A stretch of DNA of 64,000 nucleotides. Source: Candidatus Sulfidibacterium hydrothermale (GTDB lineage: Bacteria > Bacteroidota > Bacteroidia > Bacteroidales > F082). Below are positions 42,199 to 51,281 of the stretch, piece after piece (position 1 is the first letter of the stretch; each line of letters begins with the position of its first letter). The stretch is from the NCBI RefSeq assembly GCF_020149915.1, contig NZ_CP083760.1, forward strand, positions 1,240,001 through 1,304,000, written 5' to 3'. The notes beneath the pieces are model-generated. The model was not told the origin of the DNA. It ran no database searches and was given only the letters and a program-made list of their open reading frames with translations. Both the position numbers and the translations under genes were made by a program.

Positions 42199-44865
42199 AT
42201 GAAACGTATTTACATTTTGGGGGTAGCCGCCTTGCTTTTTTTATGGGGGTGTGCCAATTCCAACCGGAAAACCAATCAAACCGGCACGGCCAAATTGAAA
42301 TATCCCGTAGCGATGCCGTATAATAAAGTGCTGACACCAGCCGGAAAGCAAATCTTTTTTGGCGATTCGGCACTGGAAAATCATGCGTTGGATGTGGCTT
42401 TGTCACCGGATGGAAAAACGCTGGCTGTGGAAGGTCGTTACCGTGTTGTCTTTGTAAACAGGGCTAATAATAAAATTGTATATCAGTTGGTGTTGCGTCA
42501 TTATCTGAAAGGCCGAAAAGCCATAAATACTTATTCCGGGATTACCTGGTTAAAAGATAACGGAAAAGATTATGTGTTTTGGAGTACCCGGAATGATTTG
42601 ATGCAGGCTCTTTGGAATGGTGATTCGGCGCAGATTGTGGCTACGTATCATTTTGCCCGTAAAAAAGGCGTGTCGGCATCCATTCCCAATGAAATGGTTA
42701 TTAAATATGAAAAGGGAGATCCGGTAGTTTATCTTGTTTTAAATGGCAATGACGAGGTAGCAAAAATCAATATCAGAAACAATAAAATTTTATGGCAACG
42801 GCCGGCTGGTCTGGCTCCTTACGGGATAACCATGGCCCGTGGCAAGCTTTATGTCAGCAACTGGTCGGGGGCTGTTCCGCCGGTAGGCGATACGGCTACG
42901 GCAGGCATTCCTTGGGAAAAGGCACAGGTAAATCGTTTTGGTGCTGTTTCTTCCGGAACGGTAAGTGTAATGGATCCGAAAACCGGAAAAATCCTGTATA
43001 CGATTAAAACCGGATTGCACCCCAATAAGGTGGTTAAAAGTCCGGATGGAAGATTTGTTTATGTGGCCAATGGAAACAGCGATAATGTGACGGTGATTGA
43101 TACCAAAACGGATCAGGTAGCCGAGACGATTTCGGTTCGTTTAAACCGTGAGAAGAATCCTTATTTTGGTGATTCTCCGGACGGGCTGGCGATTTCAGCC
43201 GATGGCAACCGGCTTTATGTGGCCAACGGCATGGATAATGCGGTTGCTGTGGTAGCGCTGGGAAGTAAAGCCGGCGGAAAAACACAGCAGAGTATCAGCC
43301 GTGTTTTGGGCTTCATTCCTACGGCAGCTTATCCGGCCGGGATAGCTTTGAAAGGAGATACCATGACTGTGGCTAATATCGAAGGGGTAGGATCGCGGCT
43401 TACGGTGAAAAGTAAAAACAAAGCGTTTCGTACGTTTTATGCGGTGAACGGTAAAAGACATTCGACTGCAGGTGCTTACAATTCGCACCGGATGCTTGCC
43501 TGTGTCTCTGTTTTCCCGCTTCCTGACAGTGCGAAGTTGCAAAAGTATACGCAGCAGGTGGTAAAGAACAACCGGTTAACCCGTTTGGCGATGCTGGATT
43601 TGCTTCCGCGAAAAAATGTAAAACCGGTTCCGGTGCCGCAACGGATCGGAGAGCCATCCGTGTTTAAACATGTCATTTATATCATCAAAGAAAACAGGAC
43701 CTACGATCAGATTTTGGGAGATGTAAAAAAAGGAAATGGCGATGCTGCACTTTGTACTTTTGGTGAAAAAATAACGCCTAACATTCACCGGCTTGCTACG
43801 CAATATGTGTTGCTGGATAATTATAAAGCTTCCGGAAAATGTTCGTCCGAAGGACATGTGTGGACCGATGCTTCTATGGTAACCGATTACATTGAAAAAA
43901 ATGTGCGTGCCTGGTTCCGGAGTTATACCCATGTATTGTATGATGCTATGGCTTATCCGAAAACCGGATTTTTGTGGGATGATGCACTGGATCACGGAAA
44001 AAGTGTCCGGATTTACGGGGAAGCTTGCCGGCCGGTTTGGAACACCGGTGAAAACTGGACGGATATTTACCATGATTATCTTACCGGAAAACCTTTCCGG
44101 TTTACCAATGTAACAACGATTGAGCGGGTTCGCGGGGTGTTGTCGCCCATTTATCCGGGATACGACAGCCATAAAATTACGGACCAACTGCGGGCAAAAG
44201 CTTTTATTACCGAGCTGAAAGCGTTTGAAAAGATGCCGGGTGATGCTTTGCCCGATTTAATGATTGTGGCTTTGCCCGATGATCATACGGCCGGAACGGC
44301 ACCGGGATTTCCCACGCCTCGTGCCATGGTGGCAGACAATGATGCGGCTTTGGGAAAAATTGTGGAAGCGGTGAGCAAAAGCCGGTTTTGGAAAAATACG
44401 GTCATTTTTGTTACCGAAGATGATTCGCAAAGCGGATGGGACCACGTATCAGCCTATCGCACGGTAGGATTGGTGGTAAGCCCTTATTCCAAAACAGGAA
44501 AAGTGGTTTCGACCGATTATAATCAGACTTCGCTGATTCGGACCATTGAACAGATTCTCGGACTTCCTCCGATGAATATTATGGATGCGTCGGCTCGTCC
44601 GATGTTTGATGTTTTTACGGATAAACCCGATGTAACTCCTTATCATGCGGTGAAAAATAATATTCCGTTAAACGAAATGAATCCGGCTTTGCGGGCTTTA
44701 AAAGGAAAGCAAAAAGCTTATGCCCAGGCTTCATTGAAAATGGCCAAACTAGATATTGATGGTGGCGATGACGATTTGTTAAACCGGATTGTCTGGTTTT
44801 CTGTAAAAAGAAACGAACCTTACCCGGCCCGCTACGCCGGTCATGATGATGACGATGACGATTGA
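42199..44865 (+). CDS. lipoprotein with YVTN-type beta-propeller and phosphoesterase (PF04185-like) domain
   Basis: 888 residues. The lipobox LFLWGCAN (Cys18) predicts lipidation. Residues about 55-430 are a beta-propeller with YVTN-like units (SPDGRFVYVANGNSDNVTVI, SADGNRLYVANGMDNAVAVV). Residues about 485-800 form a phosphoesterase domain related to phospholipase C/acid phosphatase: HVIYIIKENRTYDQILGD, GHVWTDASMVTDY, and TEDDSQSGWDHVSA. The C-terminus ends in six aspartates after GH. The substrate is unknown; phosphatase or phosphodiesterase action at the cell surface is an inference from domain type. No neighbour clarifies it. Confidence 0.88.
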   Translation: MKRIYILGVAALLFLWGCANSNRKTNQTGTAKLKYPVAMPYNKVLTPAGKQIFFGDSALENHALDVALSPDGKTLAVEGRYRVVFVNRANNKIVYQLVLRHYLKGRKAINTYSGITWLKDNGKDYVFWSTRNDLMQALWNGDSAQIVATYHFARKKGVSASIPNEMVIKYEKGDPVVYLVLNGNDEVAKINIRNNKILWQRPAGLAPYGITMARGKLYVSNWSGAVPPVGDTATAGIPWEKAQVNRFGAVSSGTVSVMDPKTGKILYTIKTGLHPNKVVKSPDGRFVYVANGNSDNVTVIDTKTDQVAETISVRLNREKNPYFGDSPDGLAISADGNRLYVANGMDNAVAVVALGSKAGGKTQQSISRVLGFIPTAAYPAGIALKGDTMTVANIEGVGSRLTVKSKNKAFRTFYAVNGKRHSTAGAYNSHRMLACVSVFPLPDSAKLQKYTQQVVKNNRLTRLAMLDLLPRKNVKPVPVPQRIGEPSVFKHVIYIIKENRTYDQILGDVKKGNGDAALCTFGEKITPNIHRLATQYVLLDNYKASGKCSSEGHVWTDASMVTDYIEKNVRAWFRSYTHVLYDAMAYPKTGFLWDDALDHGKSVRIYGEACRPVWNTGENWTDIYHDYLTGKPFRFTNVTTIERVRGVLSPIYPGYDSHKITDQLRAKAFITELKAFEKMPGDALPDLMIVALPDDHTAGTAPGFPTPRAMVADNDAALGKIVEAVSKSRFWKNTVIFVTEDDSQSGWDHVSAYRTVGLVVSPYSKTGKVVSTDYNQTSLIRTIEQILGLPPMNIMDASARPMFDVFTDKPDVTPYHAVKNNIPLNEMNPALRALKGKQKAYAQASLKMAKLDIDGGDDDLLNRIVWFSVKRNEPYPARYAGHDDDDDD

Positions 44866-44867
44866 GC

Positions 44868-45000
44868 CCTTTGGATGTATGATGTGAGGATGTTTGGATG
44901 TGGGATGTGAAGATGGAAGGATGTAGGATGGAAGATTTTTGATGTTTGGATGTGAAGATGGAAAGATGTTTGGATGTCAATGATGAGTGATGAACGATGA
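44868..45000 (+). repeat. degenerate GGATGT-type tandem repeat
   Basis: Purine-rich low-complexity stretch made of units such as GGATGT, GATGTGAAGATGG and GATGTTTGGATGTG. It follows the phosphoesterase stop directly. No gene is seen in 44866-45496; the rest contains an R1 and an R4 copy. Confidence 0.7.
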
Positions 45001-45200
45001 ATGTAGAAGGGTGAGTTGTTAGTGTTTCGTTATCAGTTGTTTAACGTTCTGGGCTTGTCGTTTGGTGCTTGAGATTTTTTTTGCGATTTGATTTTTTGGA
45101 TTCCCCACTTTAGGCACTTCAAACTTCGATCATTGGGAAGGATGAATGATGAGTGTAGAACGATGAATGGCTGATTTTTAATATTTTACTCATGTTTTTG

Positions 45201-45292
45201 CTGTCATTCTGAACGGAGCGATAGCGAAGTGAAGAATCTCAAAAAATAATCACGACTGTTCAAAGAGATGCTTCACTGCGTTCAGCAGGACA
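45201..45292. repeat. dispersed inverted repeat family R1, copy d
   Basis: CTGTCATTCTGAACGGAGCG, then AGTGAAGAATCTC, a loop AAAAAATAATCACGACTGTT, and ATGCTTCACTGCGTTCAGCA. It is the inverted near-twin of the 2771 copy, including the loop. It carries an intact version of the sequence that the IS110 element entered, with TGTCATT as in the left guide of the candidate bridge RNA. Confidence 0.87.
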
Positions 45293-45356
45293 AACTAGTT
45301 GATTTTTAGAATTTGAGATTTTTTTTGCGATTTGTTTTTTGTTTTTTTGGATTCTC

Positions 45357-45489
45357 CACTTTAGGCACTTGAAGTACTTAAAAGGCATCTCTTTTCAAGT
45401 CGGACAGGACTTGAAAAGTGGAGGTATAAGCGCAGACGAAAGCGGGAAATTCATCGTCCGGGCGGGCCCTTAAAACGATGAAAAGTTTG
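45357..45489 (+). repeat. dispersed repeat family R4, copy 2
   Basis: Inverted counterpart of 2369-2492. It keeps AAGGCATCTCTTTTCAAGTC, GGACAGGACTTGAAAAGTGG, GCAGACGAAA and ATTCATCGTCCG, with variation mainly between these blocks. Confidence 0.75.
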
Positions 45490-45496
45490 CTAATCC

Positions 45497-47989
45497 CTAT
45501 TCGTGATAATAAACCCGTTTTACGCGGCGTGAGATGCGACTGAGAACTTCGTAAGGAATGGTTCCGGCAGCCTGGGCCAGCTCAGAAACAGGATGATCGG
45601 TATAGAAAATCATTACCGGATCACCTTCGCGCACTTCCATACCGGTTACATCAATCATACACATGTCCATGCAAATGTCTCCGACCACCGGTGCCGGTTG
45701 CCCGTGAATATAAAAAGTAATATTTCCGTTGCCCAATGACCGGAAAAGTCCGTCGGCATAACCCACAGAAACCGTAGCAATACGATGGGGTTTTTTCGCG
45801 ATAAAACGCCGGTTGTATCCTACGGAGTCTCCGGCTTTAATTTCTTTGATTTGTGTGATTTCTGTTCGTAAACTGGTGACATTATGCAGTTTCCCGGAAA
45901 TTTCAGGTAACGAAGAAACGCCATACAGACCAATGCCAAGGCGTACCATGTCAAATTGTGCTTCCGGAAAACGGATAATTCCTGCCGAATTCAGCAGATG
46001 CAAAGAAACCGGGTATGGAAAAGCTTTTTTTAGTTTTTCAGCCATACGCTGAAACTGTTGAATTTGTCCGTGGGTAAAGTCATCCAAAGCCGGATTGTCT
46101 GCCCCGGCAAGGTGAGAGAACACCGACTGAACATAAATCAACGGATTGCTGTTAATCCGTGTGATGAGTTCATCCAGTTCGTCTTCATTAAATCCAAGGC
46201 GATGCATGCCGGTTTCGAGTTTCAGGTGGATTTTTGCCGGTTTGTTTTGTGGTAACTGATTCCGCCGGATGGCCTTTTCCAGCATACGCAAACTACGGAA
46301 ACTAAAGATCTCGGGCTCTAACTGGTGTTTCATCATCAGATCGAAAGCGTATTCTTCCGGATTCATGACCATGATGGGAAGACTGATTCCGGCATTACGC
46401 AATTCCACCCCTTCATCGGTATAAGCTACGGCAAGGTAGTCTACCTGATGAAATTGTAAAATGTTGGCGATTTCAAAACTTCCGCTGCCATAGGAAAAAG
46501 CTTTGACCATTGCCATGACTTTGGTTTCCGGCTTGAGTTTAGCACGGAAAAAATTGAGATTTTCGGTGAGGGCACTGAGATTGATCTCAAGAACGGTTTC
46601 GTGGACCTTTTGCTGGAGCAACCGGTTGATTCGTTCAAATTCGAAGATACGGGCTCCTTTTAATAAAATGGTTTGGTTACGAAAGGAAGCCATCGGAAAA
46701 CCGGCAATAAAATCCTGTGTTGTCCGGAAAAAATCCTTTTTCATAGGAAAAAGTCCGGCGTGACGCGAGATGGCTTCGCCGATGCCAATAATGTGCGAGA
46801 CCCCTTTTTGCTGAAGCAGTTCGGCTACATTGCCATAAAGTTCGGCTTCGCTTCGGCCACTTTGAAGGATATCGGAAAGAATAACCGTTTTTTCTCGGTG
46901 TTGGTTTTGTTGCTCCATAAACTCCAGCGCGATGGTGAGCGAATTGATGTCGGAGTTATAGGCGTCGTTAATGATGGTGCAGTTGTTAATGCCTTCGCGC
47001 TGTTCCAGCCGCATGGCAATAGGTGTCAGTGCAGCCATGCGTTGCCGGATTGTCTGTTGATCGTATCCGAGGCACAGCATGGCAGCCCAGCAGTGAATGG
47101 CATTTTCCACAGAAGCCTTGTCGGCAAAAGGAATTTCCACCGAGATTTCCCGGTCTTGGTAAATTCCTGTTATTTCTGTAGCATTTTCTTTTACGGTTTT
47201 GTTTGTAATTTGCAGATTGCTGTTTTGGTCGGCTCCCCATGAGAATGTGCCGATATTTTCCAAAATTCCGGTGCGGATAAAAGTTTCCAACAGCTCTTTT
47301 TGGTCATTATTGTAAATCAGCGTATCCACGCGGGTAAAGAGTTTCAGCTTTTCGCCAATTTTTTGGGAAAGCCCGATAAAACCTTCGTTATGGGCTTCGC
47401 CGATGTTGGTAAAGATGCCCAGGGTAGGCTGGATAATTGCCTGCAGGTGTTCCATTTCGTCAGGCCGTGAGATGCCGGCTTCAAAAACAGCCAGTTCGTG
47501 GCTGTCGTTCATCTGCCATACAGAAAGGGGAACGCCGATTTGAGAATTGTAACTTTTGGGGCTGCGTACGATTTTTTTGTCTTTGCTCATTAACTGAAAA
47601 AGCCATTCTTTTACAATGGTTTTTCCGTTACTTCCGGTGATGCCGATAACTGGTATCTGGTAACGGCTGCGATGGTGTGCCGCCAGCTGCTGTAAAGCTT
47701 TTAATGTATCTTGTACCAAGAAAAAAGATGCTTTCGGGAAAGCTTTCCGGTCGATTTTTTCGTTTGAAATAACAAAATACCGGATGCCCTTGCGATATAA
47801 ATCGCGAAGATAGCGGTGGCCGTCGTTTCGGGTGCCTTTTAAAGCAAAGAACAGGGTTTTGCTTGCCCGGATAAATTTCCGGCTGTCGATAAGAATATCT
47901 TCCACCACGATTTTATCGGCATCGGGCGAAAAGAGTTTGGCTTTTAAGATGTCTGCCAGCTCATGGCCGTCATATTTTGGGTGTGTCAT
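45497..47989 (-). CDS. bifunctional MurF ligase / alanine racemase
   Basis: 830 residues from MTHPKYDGHELADIL, whose ATG overlaps the pdxA stop as ATGA. Residues about 1-440 are UDP-MurNAc-tripeptide:D-Ala-D-Ala ligase, with the P-loop GITGSNGKT (about 116-124), FEAGISRPDEM and NIGEAHNEGF. Residues about 455-830 are a PLP alanine racemase, with the PLP lysine in AMVKAFSYGSG, HLKLETGMHRLGF and SVGYADGLFRSLG. The chain thus makes D-alanine and also adds D-Ala-D-Ala to the wall precursor. The fusion is common in Bacteroidota. It is cotranscribed with pdxA. Confidence 0.95.
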   Translation of the reverse strand: MTHPKYDGHELADILKAKLFSPDADKIVVEDILIDSRKFIRASKTLFFALKGTRNDGHRYLRDLYRKGIRYFVISNEKIDRKAFPKASFFLVQDTLKALQQLAAHHRSRYQIPVIGITGSNGKTIVKEWLFQLMSKDKKIVRSPKSYNSQIGVPLSVWQMNDSHELAVFEAGISRPDEMEHLQAIIQPTLGIFTNIGEAHNEGFIGLSQKIGEKLKLFTRVDTLIYNNDQKELLETFIRTGILENIGTFSWGADQNSNLQITNKTVKENATEITGIYQDREISVEIPFADKASVENAIHCWAAMLCLGYDQQTIRQRMAALTPIAMRLEQREGINNCTIINDAYNSDINSLTIALEFMEQQNQHREKTVILSDILQSGRSEAELYGNVAELLQQKGVSHIIGIGEAISRHAGLFPMKKDFFRTTQDFIAGFPMASFRNQTILLKGARIFEFERINRLLQQKVHETVLEINLSALTENLNFFRAKLKPETKVMAMVKAFSYGSGSFEIANILQFHQVDYLAVAYTDEGVELRNAGISLPIMVMNPEEYAFDLMMKHQLEPEIFSFRSLRMLEKAIRRNQLPQNKPAKIHLKLETGMHRLGFNEDELDELITRINSNPLIYVQSVFSHLAGADNPALDDFTHGQIQQFQRMAEKLKKAFPYPVSLHLLNSAGIIRFPEAQFDMVRLGIGLYGVSSLPEISGKLHNVTSLRTEITQIKEIKAGDSVGYNRRFIAKKPHRIATVSVGYADGLFRSLGNGNITFYIHGQPAPVVGDICMDMCMIDVTGMEVREGDPVMIFYTDHPVSELAQAAGTIPYEVLSRISRRVKRVYYHE

Positions 47990-49044
47990 GACTGTTCGGA
48001 TAACGGGTGGGCATGCATGGCTTCCCACTGACGACGATTGCGAAAAATATTAATGGCAAGGTAAACGGCTTGCCGCATGGAAGCCGGCGAAGCAAGATTT
48101 TTTCCGGCGATGTCATAAGCTGTGCCATGGTCGGGAGAAGTACGTACAATGGGTAATCCGGCAGTGTAGTTTACTCCGCCATTTTCGGCCAGTAGTTTAA
48201 AAGGAATGAGCCCCTGATCGTGATACATGGCCAGTACGGCATCGAACTGTGTGTATTTTCCCGAGCCGAAAAACCCGTCGGCAGCAAAAGGACCAAAAAC
48301 CAACATGCCTTGTTTTTTAACTTTAATAAGGGTGCTGTGGATAATGGTTTCGTCTTCTGTGCCGATCACTCCATTGTCGCCGGCATGCGGATTAAGTCCG
48401 AGAACTGCAATTTTAGGCCGTTCGATGAGAAAATCTTTTTTCAGCGATTCATGTAAAATGTTCAGCTTTGACAATAATTTTTCTTCGGTGATGTTTTGAG
48501 CTACTTCTTTTACGGGCAGGTGATTGGTAACGGTGCCTACCCGCAGACTGTCTGAAACCATCAGCATCAGCGAATCTTCAACCTGAAACCGGTTGGTGAG
48601 ATATTCGGTGTGCCCTTGAAAAGAAAAGTCTTGAGAATGGATGTTTTCTTTGTTAATCGGTGCGGTCACCAAGACATCAATTTTTTTGTTTTTAATGTCT
48701 TTTACGGCGGTTTCAAGTGCCTGGTAGGCAAATTGACCGGCAAGGGGTGTTGATTTCCCAAATTCGATTTTTATTTCCTCGTCGCTTAGGCTTAGGATAT
48801 TCAGTTTTCTGTCGATAATTTTTGAACTGTTTGAAATCACATGGTAATTCAAATCAGTTAAACGAAGTTGTTTTCGGTGGTAACCGATTACCCGGGGAAG
48901 TCCGTAGATTACCGGAGTAAACATTTCGTACAACCGGTTATCCATCAGTGCCTTAATCATTATCTCGTAACTGATTCCATTGAAATCACCGTGGGTAACG
49001 CCCACACGTACAGGCCGGTTTTTTTCTTTCAAACGTTCCTTCAT
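47986..49044 (-). CDS. pdxA: 4-hydroxythreonine-4-phosphate dehydrogenase
   Basis: 352 residues. It oxidises 4-phosphohydroxy-threonine in the DXP-dependent pyridoxal-5'-phosphate pathway. Signatures are VGVTHGDFNGISYEIMIKAL at the N-terminus, TAPINKENIHSQ and GHTEYLTNRF with metal-binding His (about 135-150), GLNPHAGDNGVIG (about 220), and MYHDQGLIPFK near residue 270. Length is a little above the E. coli protein (329). Its product supplies the PLP used by the adjacent alanine racemase, with which it overlaps by 4 nt. The gene has a weakly defined upstream region in the gap 49045-49784. Confidence 0.95.
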   Translation of the reverse strand: MKERLKEKNRPVRVGVTHGDFNGISYEIMIKALMDNRLYEMFTPVIYGLPRVIGYHRKQLRLTDLNYHVISNSSKIIDRKLNILSLSDEEIKIEFGKSTPLAGQFAYQALETAVKDIKNKKIDVLVTAPINKENIHSQDFSFQGHTEYLTNRFQVEDSLMLMVSDSLRVGTVTNHLPVKEVAQNITEEKLLSKLNILHESLKKDFLIERPKIAVLGLNPHAGDNGVIGTEDETIIHSTLIKVKKQGMLVFGPFAADGFFGSGKYTQFDAVLAMYHDQGLIPFKLLAENGGVNYTAGLPIVRTSPDHGTAYDIAGKNLASPASMRQAVYLAINIFRNRRQWEAMHAHPLSEQS

Positions 49045-49397
49045 GATGGTTTGAATTTAAAAGGCAAAGGTAGGCTTTTCTACAAAAAAACAGGCTGTTT
49101 ACTTCGATGAAGTTATATGATATTAAATCAAAATGACTAATTCCTGTTTTAATATGCTACCATCAGGCTTTCGCGGAGAAAAAGGTTCGTACTTTGTCGC
49201 TCGGTTTATTTTTTACCTTTTGTAAAATATTTTTTTGTAATCCCGAAGGGATTAAATAGGATTAACCGCGGGTAAACCCCGTGAGATAAAAATAATAGGA
49301 AGCAGAACCCCGAAGTGGTTCAATAATTTAAACCAGAAAAATTTCTATCCAACAAATTTATTTTCAGGTTCTTTATTGACAGATATACACCATTTTG
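49045..49397. other. non-coding gap with short palindromes
   Basis: This holds the palindrome AATCCCGAAGGGATT (49239-49253), a related ACCCCGAAGTGGTT, and AT-rich sequence. It probably includes the pdxA promoter on the minus strand, but I could not place a clear -7 box. Confidence 0.45.
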
Positions 49398-49640
49398 TCT
49401 TTGTTTTCTTGTTCCTTTCTTGCTCCGCCAAGAAAGGAACCAAAGAAGGCGGCCCGAAACGAATGCTTCTGCCCGCTCTGCCGGAAACCAACATCACCGG
49501 CAAAAGAACCGGTTTGTCAACCGAAACGCAAGCGCTTTTGCTCGGTGCTGTAAAATTTCCAGCATTCACGCTTACGCTGGCCCGCTCGTTTCGGGAGCTA
49601 TCCCGCGCAGTTGGTGTTCTGTCCCGAATTTCATATTCTT
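49398..49640 (+). repeat. dispersed repeat family R3, copy 2
   Basis: Homologous to 40240-40510 in the opposite orientation. It begins with the hairpin GTTCCTTTCTTG...CAAGAAAGGAAC and continues GAACGAATGC-like blocks to TCCCGCGCAGTTGG. Frames across it are open in both copies but the copies differ by indels. Confidence 0.75.
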
Positions 49641-49784
49641 CCATCCAAAGTATCAGTACATTGTGAACCAAACAGAAATAAATAACACTCTGAATGTTTT
49701 TAGCGCATTAAAAGCTATCAAAATACGCTTTTGGTTTATTTAATCCAAAAGCGCTTTGATTTAATATCGGTATTTACAAAGATA

Positions 49785-50291
49785 TTAGTTGGTTTTAAAT
49801 TTGAATTGAATTGATTTGAGTTCGGTATTGGCTTTTTCTATCTTTTGTTTGAGTTGATCTTTGTAAGCAACGAGTTTTTTCCGGATCGCCGGATCGCCGG
49901 CAGCAAGGATTTGTGCTGCAAGAATAGCTGCATTTAAAGCATTGTTGATGCCTACTGTAGCCACCGGGATACCGGGAGGCATTTGTACAATGGCAAGCAG
50001 GGCATCCATTCCGTCGAGTGTGGCATTGATGGGAACGCCAATGACCGGCAGGGGAGTGGTGGCGGCAATGACACCGGGCAGGTGAGCTGCCATGCCGGCT
50101 CCGGCAATAATGACTTCGAGTCCGCGCTGCTCGGCTTCTTTGGCAAATTTTTCAACGGCTTCGGGGGTGCGATGGGCTGAGAGTGCATTCATCTCGAACG
50201 GAATTTCCATTTCATCAAAAAAACGGGCCGCTTTTTCCATGATTTTCAGGTCGGATGTGCTGCCCATAATGATACTAACGCGTGGGTTCAT
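49785..50291 (-). CDS. purE: N5-carboxyaminoimidazole ribonucleotide mutase
   Basis: 168 residues from [18 protein letters not shown]; a longer in-frame start 42 nt upstream has no support. It rearranges N5-CAIR to CAIR in purine synthesis. Family features are [16 protein letters not shown] (about 6-21), [11 protein letters not shown] with the catalytic His, [19 protein letters not shown], and [15 protein letters not shown]. Length is typical of class I PurE. purK is not adjacent. It is transcribed leftwards, divergent from hpt across a gap holding an R2 repeat. Confidence 0.95.
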   Translation of the reverse strand: MNPRVSIIMGSTSDLKIMEKAARFFDEMEIPFEMNALSAHRTPEAVEKFAKEAEQRGLEVIIAGAGMAAHLPGVIAATTPLPVIGVPINATLDGMDALLAIVQMPPGIPVATVGINNALNAAILAAQILAAGDPAIRKKLVAYKDQLKQKIEKANTELKSIQFKFKTN

Positions 50292-50468
50292 GGGAATGTG
50301 ATTTTGTTTTTTGGGTTGTTTTTCTACAAGCAAAAGTACACATTTTGATGGGAAAGTCTTGTCTTTTGAGCCGGGCTGATTGGAAAGAAGAAAAGATGAA
50401 AAGATGATCCGGACAAGATATGCTGGCTGGAAGAAATGAATGCCGGATAAGAATTAAAGTAAAAAATG

Positions 50469-50631
50469 TGGCAGGCTCCGAAGGAGTTCCTTTGGAAGGG
50501 CGCAGCGGCAGCTCCTGCAGGCCGGAACCGATGTGCAGCGGCACAGGCAGGGCGACAGGTGAAGCCCCTGCCTGCTGCCTGCGAAACACGGTTTCCGGAC
50601 AAGGGACTATAGCGGAGCACCCGGCTGCCAC
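50469..50631 (-). repeat. dispersed GC-rich repeat family R2, copy 2
   Basis: Inverted counterpart of 9055-9217, about 92% alike by eye. It ends in GACTATAGCGGAGCACCCGG. It fills most of the purE-hpt gap (50292-50729). The remainder is AT-rich and holds the hpt promoter. Confidence 0.85.
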
Positions 50632-50694
50632 CCTTAAAATGATTGGAATAAGTCTAAATTTTTTGAAGAAGATAAAATCATAGCTTCGAAATGT

Positions 50695-50702
50695 TATCTT
50701 TG
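50695..50702 (+). promoter_or_regulatory. -7 promoter box TATCTTTG for hpt-adk
   Basis: TATCTTTG lies 27 nt before the hpt ATG and fits TAnnTTTG. Confidence 0.6.
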
Positions 50703-50729
50703 TAATCGTTTACAGATATTTTATTTACA

Positions 50730-51266
50730 ATGGCAACAATTACTGTTTTGGATAAGGTTTTTGAACCTTATATTCCGCATGAAAAAATTTTGGAAGCTGT
50801 TCGTCGGATGGCAAAAGAACTGGAACGTGACCTGGCGGATAAAAATCCGCTTTTTTTAGTGATTTTAAACGGCGCTTTTATGTTTGCGGGTGATTTATTT
50901 AAAGAACTGCATTTTCCGGCAGAAATTTCGTTTATCAAATTTGTTTCTTATTCGGGAACGCATTCTACCGGTAATGTGCGGCAACTGATTGGTTTGGATG
51001 AAGATGTTGCAGGCCGGACGGTGGTGTTGGTGGAAGATATTGTGGATACCGGCATCAGTATGGAGAAAGTGTTGGAATATCTGAGCGACAAAAAGATAAA
51101 AGATTTACGCATTGCCACCTTATTATTTAAACCCAACTCGTACAAAAAACATTTTAAGATTGATTATATCGGCATTGAGATTCCGAATGATTTTATTATT
51201 GGCTATGGACTGGATTATAACGGGCAGGCCCGTAACCTGAAAGACATTTATAAAATCGTTCAATAA
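50730..51266 (+). CDS. hpt: hypoxanthine phosphoribosyltransferase
   Basis: 178 residues. It salvages hypoxanthine and guanine to IMP and GMP using PRPP. The PRPP motif is VVLVEDIVDTGISME (about 104-118), and the purine-specific region IPNDFIIGYGLDYNGQARNL closes the chain. Length is normal for HPRT. It is 15 nt upstream of the adenylate kinase gene and likely in the same operon, pairing purine salvage with nucleotide balance. Confidence 0.95.
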   Translation: MATITVLDKVFEPYIPHEKILEAVRRMAKELERDLADKNPLFLVILNGAFMFAGDLFKELHFPAEISFIKFVSYSGTHSTGNVRQLIGLDEDVAGRTVVLVEDIVDTGISMEKVLEYLSDKKIKDLRIATLLFKPNSYKKHFKIDYIGIEIPNDFIIGYGLDYNGQARNLKDIYKIVQ

Positions 51267-51281
51267 CCAAAATCTGAAATC

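Noticed and set aside
44866-45496. CRISPR array in the GGATGT-rich gap
   Set aside because: Units are short, irregular and lack unique spacers, and no cas gene is nearby.
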